This document shows, in pieces, positions 49,695 through 58,800 of a stretch of 64,000 bases of DNA. Source of the stretch: Trichomonas vaginalis G3 (Eukaryota; Parabasalia; Trichomonadida; Trichomonadidae); the NCBI RefSeq assembly GCF_026262505.1, contig NC_067208.1:1116001-1180000 (forward strand). The letters are read 5' to 3'. Made by a program: the position numbers and the translations under genes. How positions within the stretch are numbered: position 1 is the stretch's first letter; every line of letters starts with the position of its first letter. Under the pieces are notes generated by a model. The model did not search any database. It saw nothing but the letters and a program-made list of their open reading frames with translations, and was not told where the DNA came from.

Positions 49695-52568
49695 ATGCCA
49701 ATCAAAGAGAAAAAGATAAAAATTCACAATCGAATTTTATTTTATATGTTATGTGAAATTAATGAAGCTTTTATCCATAACTCCTGCAAGAAAACAGCTC
49801 AACTTGCTAAGGTTATAGAAGTGATGAATGGAAAAGCTTTTGACTATGGGATTGAGATGAAAAATCTCAACACTGTTCATAATGACGAAATACAAAGAAT
49901 TGTTAATGATTTTATTGATACATCAAACAAAATTTATGACGATTTAGTTGACTTTAGAAAATTAATCATCAATAATGCATGCGACGACTACGGAAATAGA
50001 TATAAAAAGATAAAATTAGATTATTCGGACTTAATAAGAAACGCAATCGAGCAATATAACAACATACGTCTTCAAAACAAAGATCTAAAACAGCATATGG
50101 CAGATTTGCAACAAAATATCAATTTTTCATTTTCAAATTTTACAGAAAAACAACTAAAAATATTAGAATCTATTAAAAAACAGAACGACAGTTGCAGGAG
50201 AGACATAACTAGATCATTAATTATACGAGAAAGAGAATACAAAGACAAAGAAAACAAAATAATTTCTCAATTTAAACAAGATATTGCACAAATTACAAAA
50301 GAGAACGGTGATATCATCAATAAACTACAACAGCAAATCAAGAAGATGGTAGGAATTGAAATTTTAAAGAGAATTTCAGAATTTAATAAATATAAAACGG
50401 AAATTGCAGAAATTAAAGCAATTACGAAGCAGATCCGACAAGAACATACCAATGTTATTAAGCAATTCAAGAATTTACAAGCCAATTTTCAGTTTCATCG
50501 CAATAATTTTTTAAATGAAATAAAAAATGCAATAAAACCAATAAACAAAGACCAACAAAGTGTGAAACGAAACATGATGCTCGAGAACAAGTCCCACAGC
50601 CTTGATATCCAAATACAAACCAAAAAATTGAACGAAAAAAGAAATTTTCATGAAAAAGAAATTTTTCAGTTACAAAACCAATTAAACGATATTCGACAAA
50701 AACAACAAATTTCTGCAAATTCTTTCGAATCAAATCAGCAGAAAAAGTCGAATATGAGCGAATCTAAAAGAATTGCGTTGAAACAACAATACGATGAGAC
50801 AATCTCCACGATAACAATGTTAAATGAAGAGGCAAGGTCTAAAATCAATGGTTATCAGCTGATTTCGGATAAAATTTTCAAAAAAATTGGATCAAATACA
50901 AATGACAACCTTGATATCGTTTTAGACCAAAAGGAATCGTTTATATCAAGCCTGGATAGCATGGAAAACAAGTTCCGAAAGAGATATGAAGCAGAAGAAA
51001 AAGGATTTAAAATTTTAATCACAAAAAAAGAGGAACAGTTCAAAAATTTCGTTGCCAATCAAATCATTACTATCAACAAAAACATAAAAAAGCAGAAAGA
51101 ACTCAATGAAATCTCAATTAAAATGATTCGTCAACAAGATTCGCAAAATAAACTAGCTAGAGATAAAATGGAGAGCCAGGACACAAATATAAAAGAATTA
51201 CTAGTGAAAAATGAACCAGAAATGGAAGAAAGAAGAAAAAATCTTGAAAATAAAATTAAAATTTTCAAATCTGAGCTAGAAAACAAAGCAATATTAGTCA
51301 AGAACCATTTCGATAGTGATCTTAATGAGAAAGTAACCAGTATCAAAGAGAAAAATCGTATTGAACTTGAAAATTTGGAATTTAATTTTGATTCTGAGCT
51401 AAATTCTCATAAAAACAATGTTTCAAGGATCGCCAAACTTCTTAATGATGAAATAGCTAAGGTTGACCAGTCAAAAACCTTTGCATCCCGTAAAATCGAG
51501 GCTTTGGACTCTCAAATTTCAAAAATTACCAAAGAAATCCGAAAATTGAATAGACAAAAAATTTCTGAAGAAAATGATATTACAAACTCGTTCCAAATGC
51601 AAATACAGGTTGAGCAAGTACCATTAAACACAAAAATAGATCAGTTATCCAAACTTTACACTGATGAAGAGAATTTGAAAGGAATTGAAATAATTGACTC
51701 GATAAGGAAGCTCAGAATGACACAGAACAAGAACAGAGACATCATTAATAACCATGAAAAGGAACTACAGGATTTAAAAACGAAGTTTTCACAAGAAATC
51801 CAAAAAATGAAAGAAAATTTGGAAAAAATCAAAGGAAATTACTTCGAAAACGAACTTATTGAGAAACTTAAAGACAAAGAGAAGGAAGCAGAACTAAAAA
51901 TTAAGAATTATGAAGAAGAAACTGAAAATATTTTAAATTCTCTGAAATCTAAGATAGAAACCACAAAAATACAGATTGAAGAACAGAAGAAACAAATAAC
52001 AGACCAAATTGAACAATATTCAAAGCCTATTGACCCTTTTGTTTTAGAAAAACCAGATAATTCCGAAATATTAGAAAAAATTTCCTCAAAGAAAGAAGAA
52101 ATCATCAAAGAATTTAATGTTAAGAAACAATATGTTGAGAAACAACTAGAAATAACTCAAAATGAACAAAATGAGTTAATATCAAATTTAAATCAGTTAT
52201 TTGACAAAGAACAACAAAAAATAAGTGATGAACTGAAAGAAATGGATACTGAAATATCTAAAAACTTAGTTCCTGTGAAAGAAAATGCGAAAAATAATAT
52301 TTTAGAAATAGATTCAAGAATTTCTGCAGCAGATACAAAAGAACTTGATTACATAATGCGTTTATTTGATCCACAAACCAGAATAGAAGAGAAACTGCAA
52401 ATTTCAGCTGAAAAAACAAAATCTAATGAAAAATTAGAGAAAATTACTGAAGAATTCATAAGTTTTATTGATTTCTTATCAGATGATAAACCAAAGAAGA
52501 TCGTAGAACCTCCTCCATCAACAAGAGTTACTTCCAGCCGAAGAAGAAAATCTCATAGTTCAAAATAA
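49695..52568 (+). CDS. 957-aa long coiled-coil protein
   Basis: After a roughly 130-residue N-terminal domain (NRILFYMLCEINEAFIHNSC ... VNDFIDTSNKIYDDLVDFRK), nearly the whole protein is Lys/Glu/Gln/Asn-rich coiled coil to about residue 890. The tail is basic and Ser/Arg-rich (RVTSSRRRKSHSS). The architecture fits a cytoskeletal, centrosomal or tethering protein, but the family cannot be named from sequence alone. The frame is uninterrupted. It is an independent unit from the upstream 642-aa gene. Short low-complexity runs match the trichomonad style of large coiled-coil genes. Confidence 0.8.
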   Translation: MPIKEKKIKIHNRILFYMLCEINEAFIHNSCKKTAQLAKVIEVMNGKAFDYGIEMKNLNTVHNDEIQRIVNDFIDTSNKIYDDLVDFRKLIINNACDDYGNRYKKIKLDYSDLIRNAIEQYNNIRLQNKDLKQHMADLQQNINFSFSNFTEKQLKILESIKKQNDSCRRDITRSLIIREREYKDKENKIISQFKQDIAQITKENGDIINKLQQQIKKMVGIEILKRISEFNKYKTEIAEIKAITKQIRQEHTNVIKQFKNLQANFQFHRNNFLNEIKNAIKPINKDQQSVKRNMMLENKSHSLDIQIQTKKLNEKRNFHEKEIFQLQNQLNDIRQKQQISANSFESNQQKKSNMSESKRIALKQQYDETISTITMLNEEARSKINGYQLISDKIFKKIGSNTNDNLDIVLDQKESFISSLDSMENKFRKRYEAEEKGFKILITKKEEQFKNFVANQIITINKNIKKQKELNEISIKMIRQQDSQNKLARDKMESQDTNIKELLVKNEPEMEERRKNLENKIKIFKSELENKAILVKNHFDSDLNEKVTSIKEKNRIELENLEFNFDSELNSHKNNVSRIAKLLNDEIAKVDQSKTFASRKIEALDSQISKITKEIRKLNRQKISEENDITNSFQMQIQVEQVPLNTKIDQLSKLYTDEENLKGIEIIDSIRKLRMTQNKNRDIINNHEKELQDLKTKFSQEIQKMKENLEKIKGNYFENELIEKLKDKEKEAELKIKNYEEETENILNSLKSKIETTKIQIEEQKKQITDQIEQYSKPIDPFVLEKPDNSEILEKISSKKEEIIKEFNVKKQYVEKQLEITQNEQNELISNLNQLFDKEQQKISDELKEMDTEISKNLVPVKENAKNNILEIDSRISAADTKELDYIMRLFDPQTRIEEKLQISAEKTKSNEKLEKITEEFISFIDFLSDDKPKKIVEPPPSTRVTSSRRRKSHSSK

Positions 52569-52669
52569 TAATTTCTACATCAAAATTATATACTTTATAT
52601 ATTTGTTTTACCATTGTTAAATTGTTTGTAATTTATTTAGATCTTATCATTTTTTTTATCACATTAAAT

Positions 52670-52790
52670 AAACTCCTTTTCCTTCGTAAAGTCTCTTATT
52701 CAATTTTTTTGATAGAGGTTCACTCAATCGAGCTCACTCAATATTGAGGCAGAAAAACGATAGTGAGACTTTACGTAGGAAAATGGGTTT
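52670..52790. mobile_element. MITE-like inverted repeat, 119 bp
   Basis: Arms AACTCCTTTTCCTTCGTAAAG (plus TCTC) and their mirror at 52765-52789, about 25 bp with three mismatches. TA lies directly outside both ends (52669-52670 and 52790-52791), as expected for a Tc1/mariner-type miniature. It has no coding capacity. A short stem (CTCAATCGAGCTC) lies inside. Confidence 0.55.
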
Positions 52791-53040
52791 ATGCATTTTC
52801 CACCTTCTGTTTCAAAAATACTATCATTTCGGTAGATTCATTGTGTTAATGAATATCTTTATAAAGTTGCCAAAAAAAAGTGCGGAAATTAAAAACCGCA
52901 GTTTGAATACTTTCTGAGAGTCTGTTTGTCAGAAAGGATACATTTGTAAACTTTCTGACACTAAAATTTTTTTGGTCCTTTCAAAGTTTTTGACAATGTC
53001 AAAAAGTATACATTGGAGCTCTCAATTTTCCTCTCAAACG

Positions 53041-53058
53041 GCGTTTTTTAAAAAACGC
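53041..53058. repeat. 18-bp perfect palindrome
   Basis: GCGTTTTTTAAAAAACGC, a perfect self-complementary word in a gene-free spacer. It may extrude a short hairpin; no role is evident. Confidence 0.7.
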
Positions 53059-53116
53059 TCAATTTTTCATCGACCTTAATATGAAGATAATATAAGAGTA
53101 GAAAATGATAATTAAT

Positions 53117-53983
53117 GGTGTACTTACGCCCCTATAACACGGCCTTCAATTCAGATGTTTAAGGTTAATTTTCAACGACGCTTCAGTTGTCAAAAATTTG
53201 AATTAAAGTTAAGGGTGGCGGAAAGTGAAGTGAATGACCAAAAATAAAATGCTATTATCTCGTCATATTTTTGATATCTTTTGGGAAAAAATATATGGAT
53301 ACAAAACTCATTTGTAGTAGTATATGTGTGCCATAATTTCATTATCATATATGAAAGCTTTTGGTTTTCCCTCCTATGATAAATATGTGAATAATGCGTT
53401 TGATAAGGGTAAAAAACTTTAAATATCTCATGATTGGAGCTTTAAACACAAAATTTACTCAATAGAAAATATAGATAACAATAGCTTATATATATTTAAA
53501 TATAAAGAAAGACTCCTTATCTTATATTGAAAGACTAGATACAAATCTAATTAAACTCTGAATGGGAGCAAATTGTAACGAAAAGTATCTGAAGTAATTG
53601 GTATTTATATGTTATTTATTCTCATACATTGATTTTATGCAAATTTGATAAGTAGTTCCAGATCTCATCACTTATTGCATCTTGGACGAATTTAATAGAT
53701 ACGTGTTTTGCTCAATAGAAAAGATGGATTTATGTTCCTATATTGCATACCTTAAGTATTTTTGATATTAATTCAATAACCAGAGACTAGATACAGTTGA
53801 AAATTCATTTTTTTTCATTCATTATTTCTCTACCAGATAAAGACCTCAGACTATACAAACTTTGTAGTAAAGACTTGTTTATATATACTATTTAGTTATG
53901 CTACATATTTATTTAGTTATTTTCACTTTTTGTTATTTGGTCACATCACTTTCCGCCACCCTTAAATGGGCGTAAGTGCAGCC
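53117..53983. mobile_element. Inverted-repeat element with TTAA or TA ends
   Basis: Inner arms GGGTGGCGGAAAGTG at 53213-53227 and their mirror ending at 53961 enclose a 749-bp segment with TTAA directly outside on both sides (53209-53212, 53962-53965). An outer pair, GGTGTACTTACGCCC (53117-53131) and GGGCGTAAGTGCAGCC (53968-53983), is also inverted. On the right the two pairs adjoin; on the left about 80 bp separates them. There is no open reading frame. TTAA would suggest a piggyBac-type miniature, TA a mariner-type one. Confidence 0.6.
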
Positions 53984-53985
53984 TT

Positions 53986-54213
53986 AACGTAGCACATTTT
54001 TCTGTGTCCAGAAAATTTGACAGGTCCTGGCGGTTTTTGATTCAATTTTTGAAGAGTGTGCTTGATTTTGATAATAGAACGATAGACTATTCAAAATTCC
54101 CCAAAAATTCATCATGTGCAATATTTCAAATATAGGTGTTTCTATAGACAATTATTTTAGATAATACACAGGATTCTCAAGGAAATGTGGGACCCAGAAA
54201 AATGTCCTATGTT
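53986..54213. mobile_element. Weak MITE-like inverted repeat, 228 bp
   Basis: AACGTAGCACATTTTTCTGT (to 54009) mirrors CCAGAAAAATGTCCTATGTT (to 54213) with about four mismatches in 24 bp, and TA is present at both ends. It has no coding content and is the oldest-looking of the three spacer elements. Confidence 0.4.
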
Positions 54214-54359
54214 ATCAAGATATCATGTAATTTGGTGGCGTTTACAATTTATCTGACTTTTGTCCGTATATGTCATAACATATTTAGAAGAGAATCAAAG
54301 AAATTGTAGCAGCTATCATGTAATCTTAAGGAGGTAAGTTTGAATAGTTTACATATTAA

Positions 54360-55358
54360 GGTTTATATAAGGGAGCAAAAGTTCTCCCTAGTGCAAATGA
54401 TGTTTGGTCACAGTTTTATGGCGATGGCCCTGCCTCAGAACCAATCACAGGCACAAACGTCACGGCAGCATCGAACAAAGGTGAATGTTTCATATTTAAC
54501 AGTATATTCATTGAAATTAGAACAAATAGTGCCATTTATTTTACGAATGCAAACAATAAATTTCTTAACTCCGATTGTTCATTTACTAACTGCAGCAGTA
54601 ATACAGATGGTGGATCTATCTACTTTAACTGTAGTAGTTCCATTGTCCAATACAGAACATGTGGCTACAAATCAAAAACAAACTCTCAAGGTGGACATCA
54701 TTCATATGTTTACTTAGTTTCTAAATCAAATAATAAAAATTATCTTTATGAAAGTTCGTTTTATTTATGCGGAAATTTAGAAAAATCTAATACAAATGCT
54801 ATTAGTAATGGAAATATTGAAGTTAAATCAATCAACACAAGTTTCTGTAAAGCAGACTATGACTCAGGAATAAATCTAATGTTTCCAACAAGTCTAAGTA
54901 ATGTAACATATTCATCATTTTGTAACACAACATCAACTTATGATATTTTAGGATTAACTGAGGGTAACTTTAATTTTAATTTTTGTAATGTTTTGAATAA
55001 TGAACACCAATTTTCTCTTTTTGGAACATTATATGCATTATTATCAACTGTTCTTATTGATAATTGTTCATTTCTTGGAAATACAGGACCAGGTGCAGAA
55101 TTTTATCTAGATATTATCTATTCAATTACAGTTAAAGATTCTTTCTGTGACAGAAAAGATAAAACATTTGACTCTGTCACACTTATTAATGTTCAAAATA
55201 TATGTTCTATTTATCAACTATCTCACTTTTCGTCATATCTCTATGAAGCCGGAATCCATAGTTTTTGCACAAGGAATCCATTTATTACATATAATAAAAA
55301 AGTTTCCTATTATTACTGTTACACAGCTTCTATTTGTATTTTTTTACTAAACTCATAA
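54360..55358 (+). pseudogene. Pmp-like surface protein fragment
   Basis: A frame of about 332 codons that opens after a stop and has no ATG until 54879, so the 5' end is missing. It has repeated short beta-helix turns with Cys, Asn and Ser: CFIFNSIF, NSDCSFTNCSSNTDGGSIYF, FYLCGNLEKSNTNAISNGNI, VTYSSFCNTTSTYDILGLTE and VLIDNCSFLGNTGPGAEF. This matches the polymorphic-membrane-protein-like right-handed beta-helix surface proteins of trichomonads (GGSI and FxxN type repeats). It ends in a hydrophobic YYYCYTASICIFLLNS. A related fragment lies on the other side of the protease gene at 61,906-62,950. Confidence 0.65.
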
Positions 55359-55874
55359 AAAATTATAAAATTCCATAAAATTTCTCAAGGCTCTGGAATC
55401 ATTTGAATGGTGTATATACTTAAAATGAGTGATTAATGAGTAGGAAAAATATTCCAATAGATTGCTTATATATCCCAATCTCTGCGAAAGGGTGTTTCAA
55501 ATCTCCCTTTTACTATTTGGGACTCTGCTGATCAGACGATTATGGCAGTGATTCTGTTTCTTCAGGAGCTCTCTGGTTCTCATTTGTTAAATGGGAGCTC
55601 TACTTCTTTTCAATTATATTAATAGATTTTGTTTCTTAAAGAACAAATTCCAATTAAAATTATTCGGAATCACTCTAAATTGTTCCAATTATCTTCCAGC
55701 GTTGAATTGAGCCTGATTTACCTATTTTTCTGGAAGAATATTTTTCACAAATTGAATGTGAAATGATCTTTTTTGAGTGCTTATTGCCCTTTTAGGAAAT
55801 CATAATACAACAATAACTCGTTGGTTGCCTAAGCATGTAATATATGATTATATAAAAAAGTATACATTAAAATT
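55359..55874. other. Spacer, no gene seen
   Basis: About 515 bp between the Pmp-like fragment and the 3' end of the protease gene. It is richer in GC words (GGGACTCTGCTGATCAGACG) than the surrounding AT-rich sequence near 55,490-55,600, which hints at an old coding remnant, but no family was recognised. Confidence 0.4.
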
Positions 55875-58800
55875 TTATTCTGTAAATAAAGTATCAATGA
55901 CAGTTTGATTACTTCTTGTTTTTTCTGATAATTGTTCAGGTTTCAAAGAGAAACTTTGTTTATATTCTGGATTTTCTTTGACCAATTCGCAGATGAACAA
56001 AATGGAAATTAATTCGTCATCTAAAGCCATATCATCGAGATTATCTCCGCATTCATCTTTGTTTGCTAATAGATCGCAAATTAATTCAACTAACTCACCT
56101 TTATCTTCTACTTCTTGGTATCTAATATTCTCGAAACTTCTGTTCATCAAAGGATATAAAGAAGACAACAAAAATACAACCATTCTTGATTTCTTATTCT
56201 TTTCCATGAATTCAGCTGTTTGTTTGTATTCTACCTTTTCATCAAAGTAGTTCTTCTTCAAAACAATCAAAAAGATTTCTCCAATTTTGAAAAATTCTTT
56301 TTCATTTTCAAACTTTTTGATATAAACTTTCAAAAGATTAAGAAGTAATTCATCATAGTTAATATTTGTATTTGTTTCAAGTTCTTCCTTGATTCTGTTG
56401 AATGCTTCTGAATATCCAATAAATGTTTCCTGGTATTTGAGTCCATAATCAACAAAGTAATTAATAAATGAAATATTTTTGTCTTTTAATATTTCTTCAA
56501 TGTAAGGGAATATTTTTTGAAATATACTATCATTTCTACATCTTTGTGCCATGCAAATCAACAAATCTTCTTTTTGTTGAAGGCTTCCGTGATCAAGAAA
56601 ATGATCAAAAATAGAAAGTTTTTGGTCTACAGCGTAAAAAACAGGAATAAATGGAATCATAATTTCACTAATTTCTTCGTTATCAAATTTTTGAACAAAC
56701 AAATCATTCAACAAAGAAATGATTGTCTTATTATTAGATTTTACAATTATTTTGATTTTACGATCATTTTCGGTTAGAATACTAATTAATTTCTCATTTC
56801 CTTTCAAAACTGCTTTGATAACACATGGAAAAACATCAAAAACAAAATTATCCAATTTAATTATATAAGAAAGAATTGTATTCGTCATTTCTACTGGTTC
56901 AATTTTCAGAGTTACAAGTCCTTCATCGCCATCATCAAAATTAATTTCATTTTCTACCCAATATTTCGGCTCAAAAAGAAGTAAAATTTCTATTAATAAT
57001 TGGGCAATTTTTGCTTGTCTAAAAGTAGTTGCTGGTGGACTACAATATTTTTCATGATAAATGTGACATAACCGCAAAAACCTCTGAAAAGTCAATTGAC
57101 TTCTCAAATCTTTTGAATTTTCAAATGATTTAATGAAAATTGACAGATAATCAGTCAAAAAGCAGTTTCTTTCATCTTCTTTTTGCCCTTTATATCCTTT
57201 GAAGATTAATCTTTTTTGTTGTTGGAACAGTTCATCGAAGAAAAGATTGATTGTTTCGGATGCTTTTTCTTCAATTAATTTTGACAAAAGCTGTTTTCCA
57301 ACATCAATTAAATTCGAATCAAATAATAAATCAAAGCACATGACACCGAAGAATTTAATAATGATATCGGTCTTAGTATCATATAGCTGCTTGTAATCTT
57401 TGCTGTTTATAACTGATGTAATGAATTCATCTGCCATTTTTTCTGAGTTAATTTCAAAAGTAATTTCACACAATTCATCCAAAATTGACAAATCAAAGTC
57501 TTTTTGATGTTTCAAGTCATTCTTGATTTCTATGAACTTATTGTGCTTAGTACCACGATCATTAATATCATCTAAATGCTCCTTAAGATAATTCAGAATC
57601 AAATCACAATAACTATTAACAAATTTAGGAGATTTTGAATCAATTTCTTTGTAAATTTTGTTGAAAATTGATTTTCTTTCTGATTTTTCTTCTGATTTCA
57701 AACCATATTTCAAAAGATCCATTGATAAATTAACAATTCTTCTATTCGTTGAACTCTTAATAGCAGCAACTAATTCTCTAGAGAAATCTTTAATTCTTTC
57801 ACATATTTCTGATTTTTCTCCTTTCATAATTAAATCGTAAATATCATCACAATGTTTATCTTCATCTCTTGTTCTTATATAACATTTAAGACAATAAGAC
57901 AAAGCCAAATAAGGATCATTTTGGTTCATTACAAAATTATAGAACTCTTTTGTTAAAAATACATCATTATTTTGTTTGATTTCTTGGACTTTTTCTGATT
58001 TGATTTCGATTAAATCATCAACAGAATAAAACAAAATATAAGCAGTAAATGTCTCATAATCATCAACTCCTCCAAGTGTTGTTTCTCTAAATTCTCTTTC
58101 ATTAATAAGAGAAATTGCTCCGTCATCCAATCTTACGAAACCTAAATCCTTTGTCCTTATAATAGAGATATAATGACCAAACAAAGCTTCTCCTTGATGA
58201 CAAATAACTCCATGCAATTTATAATTCAAATTTGAATTTTTATCCAAAACATTCGAGTTGAATTCGAAAGGAAATTCGAATTTAGATTTAATCTTTCTGA
58301 TTTCTCCTGTTTCAGTAAATTCGAATCTCTTCAAATGAATGATTAAATTATTTGATAAATCCTTAATTGACTTTTTTTGGATGGCAGTAATTTTTTGGTT
58401 ATGATAATTATAACCACTAATTTCTTCTTGATTAAAAACGGAATTCATTGATTGTTCGAAGTTTCTGTAGCCAATGACAGTTAAATCAAGCATTAAATTA
58501 TCTTCTACTCTTTGATTAACTTCAGTTCCTGTTGATTTATTAATAAAAGAAGTAACATTTTTGAAATTAAAATTTTTATCAGCATTTTTAATGTTTCCTA
58601 TCAATAAAGTTAAAAATTCTTGTGCGTCTTGTTGTTGATCTGATAATTTTGAACCTGGAAATACATTACAAACATTACAGAAGAGATCTAACGATATCAT
58701 TTGTTCAGTTTTCGCTTGCAACATATTAAAAACATTTTTTAATTCATTGTTTTGTTCGGAATTTCCGAAATCATTATTCAAAATGAAATTTCTAAATGGT

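Noticed and set aside
50072-52108. Several short minus-strand frames inside the coiled-coil gene, and similar plus-strand ones inside the protease gene.
   Set aside because: They are antisense shadows of long AT-rich genes with no independent signal.
54340-54717. A 125-codon plus-strand frame starting at a TTG.
   Set aside because: It is a shadow of the Pmp-like frame, which has the correct composition and repeats in another phase.
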